Shown here piece after piece: positions 43,812-55,206 of a stretch of 63,920 nucleotides of DNA (position 1 is its first letter; every line of letters starts with the position of its first letter). Below the pieces are notes generated by a model. It did not search any database and was not told the origin of the DNA. It worked only from the letters and a program-made list of their open reading frames with translations. Origin of the DNA: Alkaliflexus imshenetskii DSM 15055 (lineage in GTDB: Bacteria; Bacteroidota; Bacteroidia; Bacteroidales; Marinilabiliaceae). Position numbers and translations under genes: made by a program. The DNA lies in the NCBI RefSeq assembly GCF_000517065.1, contig NZ_KI912105.1, positions 2,815,664-2,879,583 on the forward strand. Reading direction: 5' to 3'.

Positions 43812-44501
43812 TCAGCCGAGTCTGCTGAGTGTCTTGACTATCTCGAGACTGTTGATACAAACATGCCTGTCGGCAATATCAATGATTTTGTCGTTGCGGA
43901 ACTCAGCCAGCGTTCGGATAAAACTCTCTTTGGTGGTGCCGGCAAACTGAGCCAGTTCGCTTCTGCTCAAAGGCAATTCAAACCTCAGGCTTTGCTGGTT
44001 CAGCGTATAAAAATAGAGTATTACATCGGCTACGCGTCCGGGTAATTGTTTGTTGTTGATGGTAACCAAACGGTGAATGGTTGATGTGTTTTGCCGGCAA
44101 AGGGCCGCCATAATTTTATTGGCAAATTGATGGTTTTCCTGCATCAGTCCTCTGAAAGTGCTTGCCTGTGTAAGCAACGCTCTGGTATTGGTGAGCGCGA
44201 TGGTGGTAAACATATTAGCTTCATTGGAAAGCAGTTGCATTAATCCCACAAAATGCCCTTTCCCGTGTATCTCCAGTATATTTGATCGTCCGTTTGCCGA
44301 ATCCAGAGTTGTTTTAACCAGTCCATCTTCTATCAAAACGGTATGACTTGCGGGTGTGTGAGGTTTTGTTATCCAATCACCTGCTTTAAACAATACCGAA
44401 TGGCTCTGTTTTCTCAAAAGGTCTAACTCGCTTGAATGTAATTCGGTTGCAGCTGGGTAATTTTGGTTGATATTGGGGTCTGGGTTAATCTGGTACAGCA
44501 T
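43812..44501 (-). CDS. Crp/Fnr-family transcriptional regulator
   Basis: 229 residues. Cyclic-nucleotide-binding fold (~20-140: LFKAGDWITKPHTPASHTVL, LEIHGKGHFVGLMQLL) followed by a Crp-type winged helix (~160-220: LPGRVADVILYF, LSRSELAQFAGTTKESFIRT, LAEFRNDKIIDI). No cysteine cluster for an FeS centre, so an FNR-type oxygen sensor is unlikely. Its stop codon lies one base from that of the STAS-like gene, so the two units converge and could interfere through antisense transcription. Confidence 0.92.
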   Translation of the reverse strand: MLYQINPDPNINQNYPAATELHSSELDLLRKQSHSVLFKAGDWITKPHTPASHTVLIEDGLVKTTLDSANGRSNILEIHGKGHFVGLMQLLSNEANMFTTIALTNTRALLTQASTFRGLMQENHQFANKIMAALCRQNTSTIHRLVTINNKQLPGRVADVILYFYTLNQQSLRFELPLSRSELAQFAGTTKESFIRTLAEFRNDKIIDIADRHVCINSLEIVKTLSRLG

Positions 44502-44939
44502 ATTCTTTTTGTTAATGGGTTATGGCTTGTGAATGAAAGTTAAGTAAAAAAGAGTTTTTCGCAAAATATCTTGTTAAATTATGCGGGGCAGTTGAATAAT
44601 CAAAAAAATATATGCAATTTGAAAATCGATGTTGTTGTGCTCTTTGACTTTGTAATTCAATGGATTAAAGATTGTCTATATCTGCAATGAGCTGAATCTG
44701 AGAACTGATTTTGTGAAAATGATGAGACTGCTTTAATTTAAACACAATGATAAATTATGTATCAGGTAGCATGATTTTTGCGTATAGCGTATTGCACATT
44801 AAGTGATAATCTTTTCTCTGTTCGCTACCAGTGCATAGAATTTAATTCGAATAGCGGTTTAAATCTCACTGTTAATTGAATAGTGATACTGGATTTAGCC
44901 AGTTTATCGCTATTTTAGTATGACAAACAAGATTTTGAA
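44502..44939. other. 438-nt divergent intergenic region
   Basis: Separates the Crp-family gene from the hybrid kinase. AT-rich; no RNA gene, ORF or repeat recognised. It should contain promoters for both directions. Confidence 0.4.
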
Positions 44940-47327
44940 ATGGGTGTGCCATTGGAGGCAGAAGAGAGAGATAACTGTGGTGCGTTATTTGTATTTATCG
45001 ATTCAAAACAGCCGGTTATGAGCGAGAATAATTACGAATGGTTGTTGACTGATGATTTGCCATACACCGTTATTGTGTGCGGAAAATCTGAAGCCGAAAC
45101 ATTTCAAGTGTTGCATTGGAATAGTGCTCTGTTATCACTGATAGACAATTGTTCTCCCAATTCTGATATGGTAACAGATTTTCTCAATGATCTGTCTGTC
45201 CGCGATATTACGTGGCAACAGGTAGCATTGAAGGTTTATGAATCTGGCAACCCTACTTCGTTCGATTGTTTTTTTCTTTCTGCAAACAGGTGGTTTCGTG
45301 TGACTTGTTTCATGTCGAGAAACAATTTGATAACTGGCATTGCTGACATAACCAGCGAGAAGCAGCAGGCACGTGAGATGCTCAAGGCAAAAGTGAATGC
45401 AGATGCTGCGAGTCGGGCTAAAGGAGATTTTCTGGCTAATATGAGTCACGAAATCCGAACGCCCCTCAATGGGGTTATAGGCTTTTCGGAGTTGCTGCTT
45501 AACTCAAAACTCTCTGAAGTGCAGCGCCAGTATATGGAAAATGTCAATCTGTCGGCAAAATCGCTTATGGAGCTCATAAACAACATTCTGGATTTCTCCA
45601 AAATTGAGGCCGGCAAGCTCGAAATATTCCCTGATAAAACAAACCTGCTGTCATTGGTAGAGACCGTTGCCGAAATTGTTCGTTTCAATGCCCATCAAAA
45701 GGGTATTGAGCTGTTGGTAAGGGTTGCCCCTGATATGCCGGTAAATGTGATGGTCGATGAATTGCGCTTACGCCAGGTGCTGATAAACCTAATTAGCAAT
45801 GCCATCAAGTTTACCGATCGCGGCGAAGTGGAACTTTCGGTAAAGCTTATGCTGATAAAAGAGAAAGACAACGTGGCCCGGTTTTTATTCTCCATCCGGG
45901 ATACGGGCATCGGAATTTCTGATGCCGACCGCAAAAAGCTCTTCACGGCATTTTCTCAGGCAGATTCCGTTTCGGCAGGTAAATACGGTGGCACAGGTCT
46001 TGGGCTCGTAATTTCCAATATGTTGCTGGGAAAAATGAAAAGCCGTATAGAACTCATAAGCACTCCCGGTGCAGGAAGTAATTTCTTCTTTGAGATAAAT
46101 CTGCCATTGGTAACTAAGAATGGTCAGATACAGCAAAAATCAGAGCATATAAAGAACGTGCTTGTAGTGGACGATAATAAGGAGTGCCGTAAGATTTTTG
46201 TTGACATGCTCAACTACATGGGTATAGCTGCAAAAGAGGCCGAAGACGGCATTGAGGCGCTTAAGATTATTGAAGACAGATCTGATTTTGACCTTATTGT
46301 GTTGGATTACAAGATGCCATATATCAACGGGTTGGACGTGGTTCGGAAAATGCGGGCTATGACCCCTGGCGGAAAAATGCAGCAGCCGGAGGTTATTTTA
46401 TACACTTCATCTGAAGAGTCTCAGGTTTTTGATGAGTGCGAACAGTTGAATATCCGTTACAGATACATCAAGCCGGTGAAGATGTCTGAGTTTTTCCAAA
46501 CGCTCACAGTAATAAATGAAAGCCTGAATCCACAAGCCATCGTTGCTGATGGAGTGCTTGAGTCTGATGCCGGCAATTCCTTTTATTCCGAAGAGATTAT
46601 TAAAGTGCTTGTTGCCGAAGATGATGATGTGAACATGTTGCTCATTGGTGAACTGATCTACCGGGTTATGCCAAATGCTCGGCTGTTCAAAGCTCATAAT
46701 GGCAGCCGCGCAGTAGCACTTTTTAAGGAGAAAGAGCCCAATCTGGTGCTTATGGATGTGAATATGCCCATCATGAATGGTTTGGAGGCAACGGCGGAGA
46801 TACGAAAACTGGAGACAGCCACACGCGTCCCTATCATTGCATTAACTGCCAAGGTAATGGATGGCAGTGCAGACGAATGTGTGGTGGCCGGTATGGATGA
46901 TTATGTGCCAAAACCGATACTCTTCGATAATTTTGTAAGGGTGTTGGCCAGGTTTTTTGATTCCACCAAGCAGCCCCGCAAAGTGTTGTCTGCCATCGAG
47001 TCGGATAAGCTGAAGGGGCACTTCGACAAGGAGTGTCTGCTTCAAAAAACGGGCCTGAAAATGGCTACAGTAAACCGCATGCTCGATGTGGCGAAAGCTT
47101 CGATACCACAATACATAGCCAGATTAGAGGAGAGTCTTTTACAGAATGATGGTCAAGCTTTCTCTGATGTGGCACATACTCTAAAAGGCACAAGTGGCAC
47201 TCTATGCTTTTATAAGCTCGAATTGATTTCCAGTCAAATGGAAGAGCTCGATTTTGATAAGCAAAAGATGGAACTGTTGCTCAGTGCCCTCAAAGATGAA
47301 TGGCGCTACATTGAATCTCTTATCTAG
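44940..47327 (+). CDS. Hybrid histidine kinase with two receivers and HPt
   Basis: 795 residues from 44940; the ATG at 45018 (MSENNYEWLL) gives 769 and may be the true start. No membrane helix, so cytoplasmic. Order: PAS-like N-terminus (~30-140), HisKA with the phospho-His in NMSHEIRTPLNG (His170), HATPase with NLISNAIKF, DTGIGIS and GGTGLGL, receiver 1 (VLVVDDNKE...LIVLDYKMP), receiver 2 (VLVAEDDDV...LVLMDVNMP) and C-terminal HPt (DVAHTLKGTSGTLCF). A complete internal phosphorelay whose output must pass to another protein, perhaps the single-domain receiver encoded next. Confidence 0.93.
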   Translation: MGVPLEAEERDNCGALFVFIDSKQPVMSENNYEWLLTDDLPYTVIVCGKSEAETFQVLHWNSALLSLIDNCSPNSDMVTDFLNDLSVRDITWQQVALKVYESGNPTSFDCFFLSANRWFRVTCFMSRNNLITGIADITSEKQQAREMLKAKVNADAASRAKGDFLANMSHEIRTPLNGVIGFSELLLNSKLSEVQRQYMENVNLSAKSLMELINNILDFSKIEAGKLEIFPDKTNLLSLVETVAEIVRFNAHQKGIELLVRVAPDMPVNVMVDELRLRQVLINLISNAIKFTDRGEVELSVKLMLIKEKDNVARFLFSIRDTGIGISDADRKKLFTAFSQADSVSAGKYGGTGLGLVISNMLLGKMKSRIELISTPGAGSNFFFEINLPLVTKNGQIQQKSEHIKNVLVVDDNKECRKIFVDMLNYMGIAAKEAEDGIEALKIIEDRSDFDLIVLDYKMPYINGLDVVRKMRAMTPGGKMQQPEVILYTSSEESQVFDECEQLNIRYRYIKPVKMSEFFQTLTVINESLNPQAIVADGVLESDAGNSFYSEEIIKVLVAEDDDVNMLLIGELIYRVMPNARLFKAHNGSRAVALFKEKEPNLVLMDVNMPIMNGLEATAEIRKLETATRVPIIALTAKVMDGSADECVVAGMDDYVPKPILFDNFVRVLARFFDSTKQPRKVLSAIESDKLKGHFDKECLLQKTGLKMATVNRMLDVAKASIPQYIARLEESLLQNDGQAFSDVAHTLKGTSGTLCFYKLELISSQMEELDFDKQKMELLLSALKDEWRYIESLI

Positions 47328-47535
47328 TTATCTCCGTTTTTGGTTGCGCCACCTCTTTTTTTATTATTTTATCGATACTGGTGATATATATCACCGCATT
47401 TGATAACAATCGTCACCCAAAATATTATAACCACCTTTTATCTTTGGCGTAATAAGTATGTATTTCGTTAGCCGGCGAAAAAGAAAAATTGTTACGTATC
47501 AATCTTTTCTTATTTTTACCCTAAATCCCGATTGT

Positions 47536-47925
47536 ATGACTGAAAAAGGTGATTACATTCTAATTGTAGATGATTCTCAGACCAACAATGTGCTACTCGA
47601 AGCCGTATTGTCTGAGGAGGATTATCCAACGCAAACAGCCATGTCTGCATCTGAGGCATGGAGCATAATATACAAGCGTAAACCTGCACTTATTCTTCTG
47701 GATTTGCTTATGCCAAAAATCTCCGGTTTTCATTTGCTGGAGCGCATGAAGTCGAAAGAAGAATACGCAAAAATTCCTGTGATTGTTGTTTCTGCACTTA
47801 ATGAACCGGATACCATTCGAATCCTTAAAGAAATGGGAGCCGATGACTTCTTCTCGAAACCTCTTAATATTCAGGGGCTGCTAAGCAGGGTAGCCCAGAT
47901 TTATCCCCGACCGGAATCCGTATAA
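47536..47925 (+). CDS. Single-domain response regulator (CheY-like)
   Basis: 129 residues from the ATG at 47536; upstream in-frame codons from 47458 are not receiver-like. YILIVDDSQTN carries the acidic pocket, LILLDLLMPKISG the phospho-Asp, VIVVSALNEPD the Thr/Ser switch position (Ser) and DDFFSKPLN the conserved Lys. No output domain. Placed between the hybrid kinase and cheA, it may be the diffusible output of either, comparable to CheY. Confidence 0.9.
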   Translation: MTEKGDYILIVDDSQTNNVLLEAVLSEEDYPTQTAMSASEAWSIIYKRKPALILLDLLMPKISGFHLLERMKSKEEYAKIPVIVVSALNEPDTIRILKEMGADDFFSKPLNIQGLLSRVAQIYPRPESV

Positions 47926-48095
47926 CCATAACAACCGGTTGGTGATTAAATGAATGGAGGAGCTGTTTTTATAGAAAAAACAGTTTGAATACAGTTTTTT
48001 AATTGATTGCTAATTAGTGACTTGGGTTTTATGCCTGGGTGCGCATGGGATTTCTATGCCTTTGTTACAATATAAAATTCTTTTACCCACCTACG

Positions 48096-50153
48096 ATGCT
48101 TACTTCATTTGAAAATTTTCAATCAAAATTTATCGAGGAAGCACTCGATAACATCAATGACCTTGAGCAGGCTCTGCTTGAGCTGGAATTGTCACCATGC
48201 AATAAAGATTTGCTGGAGAGGGTTTTTCGCGTAATGCACTCATTAAAAGGCGGTGGAGCAATGTTTGGTTTTGACCAGTTAAGTGAGTTTACGCATCGTC
48301 TGGAGAGTATTTATGATCTCATTCGATCAGGTAAGTTGTGTGTTTCGTCAAGCTTACTCTCTGTAACGCTTAAGTCGGTTGATTTACTTAGAGATTTGCT
48401 AAATCTTGATGCTGTGGATTCAACTGAAATACGGAGCCGCTATAAAGAGCTGTCTCTGGCCATCGAAGAAGCGATGCAGCATGAAGCCCATAAGGTGATA
48501 GCATCTGTCTCTTCTTTTCATCAGAAAAAATCAGAGAAGCCGGATGAGCATACAGTTGGAATGGCTACGTATTACATCCATTTTTATCCGGGAACGCATA
48601 TCCTGCAGAACGGAACCAATCTGTTGTATCTCATAGATGAACTTAGAGCGCTGGGTCAGATGTATTCTATTGCCGGTGTACGCAACCTGCCTGCTTTAGA
48701 AGAGTTTTCTCCATTAGATTCTTTTTTCTTTTGGGATTTTTTTCTTGCTACCGATCAGGGGGCAGATGCCATTAAGGATGTTTTCATTTTTGTTGAGGAC
48801 GACTCTGTGGTTGAGATGCATAAAATGAGCAACTCCAGTTTGTTTGAAAACAGCCACTTCATGGAGCGTCTCAATGGATTGGCTGATAAGCAGAATGATA
48901 TTGGTTTCTCCGATTTTGCCGATTTTATGGGAAGTGAGGAGGTGCCATCAGAAGCTGCGGACTCCACGCCAGAGATTGTGTCAAAACAAGATAATGCCAA
49001 CGGGCGATCAAGCTCATCAATCCGGGTCTCTTCAGAAAAGATTGACGGGCTGATGAATCTGGTAAGTGAGCTTGTGATTACGCAGGAGCGGCTCAATCTT
49101 ATTGCTTCACGCTACCAGATTCCGGAGTTAAAAATGGTTACTGAGAGAGTGCAGAAACTCACAGGTATGTTGCGCGACAGTGCTTTCAGCATCAGTCTCA
49201 TCCCGGTTGAGAATATGCTAACACGGTTTCAGCGTTTGGTGCGCGACCTAAGTGGCGATTTGGGAAAACAGATTGTATTTACAGCAACCGGTACAGAGAC
49301 GGAGATGGACAAAACCATGATCGACAGTCTTACGGATCCAATTCTGCACATCATACGCAACAGCATTGATCATGGTATCGAAATGCCGGATGAGCGCCTT
49401 CGCAAGGGAAAGCCTGCTAAAGGCACTATTCATTTGAAAGCCGGCTATTCGGGTGCCAATGTGGTAATAACCATTTCTGACGATGGGGCTGGCATTGATG
49501 TGAGAAAGGTTCGTCAAAAAGCCATCGAAAAAGAGATTATTAAAGAGAGTGATTTGCTCACTGAACAGGAGATTTTAAACCTGGTCTTTTTACCCGGATT
49601 CTCTACTTTGGGTTCTGTTACCGAATTGTCGGGGCGCGGTGTGGGTATGGATGTAGTCAAGCGCAACATTGGCGCTATTCGCGGCGAAGTAGGTATCACC
49701 TCAGAAGTTAATAAAGGTACTGTAATCACCATTACTTTGCCTCTCGTTCTCTCTATTATCGATGGTCTGTTGGTTCGTATCGGACAGAATAAATATGTTA
49801 TTCCGTTGTCACTTACCGACAGGATTTACCCTGTGGAGTCCCATCTGCTGGAAAATAACTTCATCCAGGTAATGACGCTTGATAATGAGCAGGTTCCATT
49901 CTTCAACCTGCGTCGTGAAATGGGAATAGGAGGTGAGGCTCCTGCTCGGTGCCAAATGGTGGTGGTGAACCATACAAACATCCGAATGGCGCTTTCGGTC
50001 GATCAGGTCATCGGAAAAATACAGGCGGTACTTAAGCCTTTGGGCAGACTCTATCATGATCAGAAAATGGTATCAGCAGCCACCATCATGGGCGATGGAA
50101 CTATTGCTCTGGTGCTGGATGTGAACACGTTTGTTAAGCAACTTTTAAACTAA
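48096..50153 (+). CDS. cheA: Chemotaxis histidine kinase CheA
   Basis: 685 residues from the ATG at 48096. P1/HPt with phospho-His48 in RVMHSLKGGGAMFGF; a long middle region (~150-300) whose P2 part is not clearly canonical; dimerisation P3 (SSIRVSSEKIDGLMNLVSEL); P4 ATPase with HIIRNSIDHGIE, DDGAGID, and GFSTLGSVTELSGRGVGMDV; P5/CheW-like C-terminus. It phosphorylates CheY- and CheB-type receivers under control of a methyl-accepting receptor. Followed at 17 bp by cheW. Confidence 0.96.
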   Translation: MLTSFENFQSKFIEEALDNINDLEQALLELELSPCNKDLLERVFRVMHSLKGGGAMFGFDQLSEFTHRLESIYDLIRSGKLCVSSSLLSVTLKSVDLLRDLLNLDAVDSTEIRSRYKELSLAIEEAMQHEAHKVIASVSSFHQKKSEKPDEHTVGMATYYIHFYPGTHILQNGTNLLYLIDELRALGQMYSIAGVRNLPALEEFSPLDSFFFWDFFLATDQGADAIKDVFIFVEDDSVVEMHKMSNSSLFENSHFMERLNGLADKQNDIGFSDFADFMGSEEVPSEAADSTPEIVSKQDNANGRSSSSIRVSSEKIDGLMNLVSELVITQERLNLIASRYQIPELKMVTERVQKLTGMLRDSAFSISLIPVENMLTRFQRLVRDLSGDLGKQIVFTATGTETEMDKTMIDSLTDPILHIIRNSIDHGIEMPDERLRKGKPAKGTIHLKAGYSGANVVITISDDGAGIDVRKVRQKAIEKEIIKESDLLTEQEILNLVFLPGFSTLGSVTELSGRGVGMDVVKRNIGAIRGEVGITSEVNKGTVITITLPLVLSIIDGLLVRIGQNKYVIPLSLTDRIYPVESHLLENNFIQVMTLDNEQVPFFNLRREMGIGGEAPARCQMVVVNHTNIRMALSVDQVIGKIQAVLKPLGRLYHDQKMVSAATIMGDGTIALVLDVNTFVKQLLN

Positions 50154-50170
50154 TCCATAAAAATGAAAAT

Positions 50171-50704
50171 ATGAGCCAGGATAGTGAATTGAAAATTAAC
50201 TCATACCTCTCTTTTCGTCTGGGAGAGGAGATTTTTGCACTGCATGTTGGCCGGGTGCATAAAATATTGGAGATGACAGGTATCACAGAGGTTCCGTGCG
50301 CCCCTGATTACATGAAAGGGGTTATCAATTTGCGGGGAAATGTGCTGCCAGTGGTGGATACACGTGTAAAATTCGGTATGTCGGCCGTGGAGAAGAGCAA
50401 AACCACCAGCATATTGGTAACGGAAGTAAATATTTCCGGCGAAAATGTTTTGGTTGGATTGATGGTTGATGCGGTGCATTCAGTCCTGAAACTGGAACAG
50501 GACGATCTGCTACCGCCACCCCGTATTGGTGATAAGTACCGCTCGGAGTTTATCAGCAACATGGCCAGAGTGAAGGATAGGTTTTACATCGTGCTCAACA
50601 TGGATGCTCTTTTTTCGTCGGATGAGCAGATTGACCTCTCTGAACTGACTCAAATTAAAAGTCAGGTGTCTCAGATAAGTGAAGTTAATTCAGAAATTAA
50701 GTGA
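50171..50704 (+). CDS. cheW: Chemotaxis coupling protein CheW
   Basis: 177 residues. One CheW domain: YLSFRLGEEIFALHVGRVHK, VPCAPDYMKGVINLRGNVLP, VVDTRVKFGM, VGLMVDAVHSVLKL and a final FISNMARVKDRFYIVLNMD. It links CheA to the receptor array. It lies between cheA and the receptor gene, 17 and 55 bp apart. Confidence 0.96.
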   Translation: MSQDSELKINSYLSFRLGEEIFALHVGRVHKILEMTGITEVPCAPDYMKGVINLRGNVLPVVDTRVKFGMSAVEKSKTTSILVTEVNISGENVLVGLMVDAVHSVLKLEQDDLLPPPRIGDKYRSEFISNMARVKDRFYIVLNMDALFSSDEQIDLSELTQIKSQVSQISEVNSEIK

Positions 50705-50759
50705 TAATACTCAACCCATTCTGCCATAGTGTTTCAGCCTAATAAGGTGGATCGTTATT

Positions 50760-52853
50760 GTGGTAGATAAAATTCAAATGAATATGAAATACAGAGATTT
50801 AAAAATAGGACAAAAGCTTATAGCTAGTTTTGCCTTAATAGCATCTATCGCTTTGATAGTAGGAGTCGTTGGATTGGTAGGTCTTCGGAGTGTGGGACGT
50901 TCGTTCCATCAGGTTTCGGACGTAAATATGCCAAGCGTACAGCATTTGATGGAGATAGAAACAAGTCTGGAGGGTTTAATGGTTGCAATGCGTACCATTT
51001 TAAATCCGAATTTAACCAGTAATGACAGGATGACCCAATTGCGGATAGTTGGAGAGATGAGGGAGCGATATACCAATGCCATCGAAGCGTATGAGAAGTT
51101 GCCAATGTCGGCCGAAGCGACTGTTCTTTGGGGGCGCTTTAGGGATGCGATTAGCCAGTGGCGGCAGATGAACGAGGGTTTCCAAGGCGACATTGAGCGG
51201 CTCAACCGTTTGGATATACACTATCCGATGGCGTTTTTACGCGATATTGAGGGCTTTCATCGCTCTCAGTCCGAGATGCAGTTGAGTGCTTTAACAGCCA
51301 TTCAAACGGGGCGTCCGTTTACCGGACAGAATGATCATGCGCAAAGTGACTTTGGCAGATGGCTTTTGATTCATGCCACAACCAACCCAACAATCAATGC
51401 AACCATAAGTGGCATGCGCGAATACCATGTGCGATTGTATCGTGCCATCTCAGATATAAACAATGCAGTTCAAAGAGGCGATCGTGCTGCAGCAAATGGT
51501 ATTTACCAGCAGGAGTTGATGACATCTGTAGAGGCATTAAACAGGTATTTTGTGGTGTTGAATGAACAGGGAAATCAGGCTGCTGAGATTCTTACACGCA
51601 TGGAACGCGTTCAGATGGTTGATGTGATGCCATATTTGAATGAGGTAATTGCAGGCATCAATCAAATTATTGATTACAATTTAAATGCCGCCAATAATGA
51701 AGTAAGGGGGGGAGACAGAGCCATTGCGGCAAGTTACATTATGATGATTCTTGCGATTTTAATAGGTCTGGTGGTAGCAAGTGTATTGGCGCTGTTGATT
51801 AGCCGTGCAATAACCGGAGGTTTAAAGAAGGGAGTGGCCATGGCTGAACAAGTGGCGGCTGGTAATCTTGCCATAGAGGCTGATATTGAGCTGCTTGCTC
51901 AAAAAGATGAGGTTGGGCAATTGGCGCGTTCGTTGCAGCAGATGACTGAACAACTCAGAGAAATTATAGGTGATATTCTGTCTGGCGCAGACAATATAGC
52001 AGCTGCCAGTCAGGAGATGAGCGGCACTTCACAGCAAATGTCGCAGGGTGCCAGTGAACAGGCCTCATCGGCCGAGGAAGTCTCGTCATCAATGGAGGAG
52101 ATGGTGGCCAACATTCAACAGAATACCGACAATGCTCTTGAAACGGAGAAAATTGCCATACAGGCCGTGCAAGGCATTCGCAGAGGTACCGAAAGCACCG
52201 ATATTGCGGTGAGATCCATGCGGGAGATTGCTTCCAAGGTGTCAATAATCGGAGATATTGCTTTTCAAACCAATATGTTGGCGCTTAATGCGGCTGTTGA
52301 GGCTGCTCGTGCCGGAGAGCAAGGTAAAGGTTTTGCCGTGGTGGCTGAGGAGGTAAGGAAACTTGCCGAGCGCAGTCAGATTGCTGCCGAGGAGATTGAT
52401 GTATTGTCAGAAAATGGCGTGAGAGTATCAGAAGATGCCAGCCAGCAGTTGGCTGCTATAGTGCCCGAGATAGAGAAAACGGCCCGCTTGGTGCAGGAGA
52501 TTGCTGCTGCCAGCATGGAGCAAAATTCGGGTGCCGAACAGGTGAATAATGCCATACAGCAACTAAACCAAGTGATACAGCAGAATGCGGCGGCATCGGA
52601 GGAGATGGCATCCAGCTCTGAAGAGTTGTCGGGTCAGGCTGAGCAGATGAAGGATGTGGTCTCTTTCTTCATCATCGAGAATAAGGAGAAGAAATCGCGC
52701 AACGGCAAAATGCGACATCACATAAAAAATGGCAATCGCAATCGGTCTGAGAGCGTGGTTGTTGCAAATGCCAAAGAGGTGCAGGCGGCAAAAGGTGTGA
52801 ATCTTAAAATGAGTGTGGGCGAAATTAATGACGATGATTATCAGCGGTTTTAA
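50760..52853 (+). CDS. Methyl-accepting chemotaxis protein
   Basis: 697 residues from a GTG at 50760 with AAGGTGG upstream; ATG at 50778 is an alternative. Membrane helix ~18-40, a large ligand-binding segment of four-helix-bundle type (~45-320), second helix ~325-347, HAMP, then the signalling domain with tip [20 protein letters not shown] and [10 protein letters not shown]. Methylation-type Glu/Gln pairs are frequent in [13 protein letters not shown]. No NWETF-like CheR docking end is present (it ends DDDYQRF). The ligand is unknown. Only receptor in the cluster. Confidence 0.95.
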   Translation: MVDKIQMNMKYRDLKIGQKLIASFALIASIALIVGVVGLVGLRSVGRSFHQVSDVNMPSVQHLMEIETSLEGLMVAMRTILNPNLTSNDRMTQLRIVGEMRERYTNAIEAYEKLPMSAEATVLWGRFRDAISQWRQMNEGFQGDIERLNRLDIHYPMAFLRDIEGFHRSQSEMQLSALTAIQTGRPFTGQNDHAQSDFGRWLLIHATTNPTINATISGMREYHVRLYRAISDINNAVQRGDRAAANGIYQQELMTSVEALNRYFVVLNEQGNQAAEILTRMERVQMVDVMPYLNEVIAGINQIIDYNLNAANNEVRGGDRAIAASYIMMILAILIGLVVASVLALLISRAITGGLKKGVAMAEQVAAGNLAIEADIELLAQKDEVGQLARSLQQMTEQLREIIGDILSGADNIAAASQEMSGTSQQMSQGASEQASSAEEVSSSMEEMVANIQQNTDNALETEKIAIQAVQGIRRGTESTDIAVRSMREIASKVSIIGDIAFQTNMLALNAAVEAARAGEQGKGFAVVAEEVRKLAERSQIAAEEIDVLSENGVRVSEDASQQLAAIVPEIEKTARLVQEIAAASMEQNSGAEQVNNAIQQLNQVIQQNAAASEEMASSSEELSGQAEQMKDVVSFFIIENKEKKSRNGKMRHHIKNGNRNRSESVVVANAKEVQAAKGVNLKMSVGEINDDDYQRF

Positions 52854-52886
52854 TCGTTTTTGATGGTGTTTTATTTTTACCTTTAG

Positions 52887-52933
52887 GAGCCGGGGCAGGA
52901 TTTGTCAATTTTCATGCCCCGGCTCTTTATTAT
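52887..52933 (+). terminator. Terminator between the receptor gene and cheR
   Basis: GAGCCGGGGCA (52887-52897) pairs with TGCCCCGGCTC (52915-52925), then TTTATTATTT. An 11-bp GC-rich stem inside what would otherwise be one che operon. Confidence 0.9.
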
Positions 52934-52993
52934 TTGCCTGCCTGGGTAACCCAGACACATAGCTTCCGTATAGGTATAATTAACTGTTCTTTT

Positions 52994-53851
52994 ATGTCGT
53001 TCGAACATCTACGTGATATTTACAAAGCTGAGCTTTCAGATGCCCAGTTTGACAGGCTTGGGACGCTGATTATGCGTGAAACCGGGATAAAAATGCCGCC
53101 TATTAAAAAGGTTATGGTGCAAGCCAGGTTGAAAAAGCGTCTTCGTGTTTTGGATATGTCTTCTTTCGATGATTATGTGAATTTTGTGTTTAGCCCTGAA
53201 GGTCAGGTCTCGGAAGTGATCCATATTTTTGATGCTGTGAGTACCAATAAGACAGATTTTTTCAGGGAGCCGGTTCATTTTGATTTTTTAAAAGGACAAG
53301 TTTTGCCGGAGTTTCTGGAGAAGAGTAACGGTGGTTTACTTAAGGTATGGAGTGCAGCTTGCTCCAGCGGTGAGGAGCCCTACACGCTTGGCATTACCAT
53401 AAATGAGTTTGTGAGACAACATGGCGGATTTGATTTCATGGTTCATGGCACCGATATCTCAACCCTCATACTTAAAATGGCCAACAATGGTATCTTTACC
53501 CATGAACGTGTGTCGCCTGCGGTGCCCGACGAGCTTTTAAGGCGGTATTTTATGCGAAGTAAGGATGACACAAAAAAAACCTACCGTATTGTACCCGAGT
53601 TGAGGCAAAAAATGAGATTCAGCAGGCTCAATTTTATGGACGACAGTTATAATCTGCCTGAGAAGTATGATGTGGTATTTTGCCGAAATGTGCTGATTTA
53701 TTTTGACCGCCCAACTCAGGAGGCTGTGGTAAGTAAAATTTGTAATTATCTTAAGCCGGGAGGCTATTTTTTTCATGGGCATTCGGAGTCCCTTATTGGC
53801 ATGAATTTACCTCTTAAAAATGTGAGACCTACCGTTTTCCGGCGAATTTAG
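52994..53851 (+). CDS. cheR: Chemoreceptor glutamate methyltransferase CheR
   Basis: 285 residues from the ATG at 52994 (MSFEHLRDIYKAELSDAQF). N-terminal helical domain, then a SAM methyltransferase: VSTNKTDFFREPVHFDFL, KVWSAACSSGEEPYTLGI (SAM loop), GTDISTLILKMANNG, NLPEKYDVVFCRNVLIYF and GGYFFHGHSESLIGM. It methylates glutamates of the receptor for adaptation. Preceded by a terminator, so probably expressed from its own promoter with cheB. Confidence 0.96.
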   Translation: MSFEHLRDIYKAELSDAQFDRLGTLIMRETGIKMPPIKKVMVQARLKKRLRVLDMSSFDDYVNFVFSPEGQVSEVIHIFDAVSTNKTDFFREPVHFDFLKGQVLPEFLEKSNGGLLKVWSAACSSGEEPYTLGITINEFVRQHGGFDFMVHGTDISTLILKMANNGIFTHERVSPAVPDELLRRYFMRSKDDTKKTYRIVPELRQKMRFSRLNFMDDSYNLPEKYDVVFCRNVLIYFDRPTQEAVVSKICNYLKPGGYFFHGHSESLIGMNLPLKNVRPTVFRRI

Positions 53852-53904
53852 GCATGATGAGTTGCACTTTACACGAAATGATTGTTGACATCAAAAAGTA
53901 ATGA

Positions 53905-54996
<1,092 letters not shown>

Positions 54997-55206
54997 GGCA
55001 CATTTAATGTAGCTTTTTTCGTGAATCAGAGTCTCCACCCAACAAATAAATGCATTAGGCACCAAATTCTTTTGTTTCATAGTCTAAATTGGTGCATTTG
55101 TCTAATTGTCTGATTTGAAAGCATGTTGATTGTGATTTTTTTGTAATTTGAATGGCGATTGATCGTTTTCTATATTTTTCTAAACCCATTCATTTTGCTC
55201 AAAATT

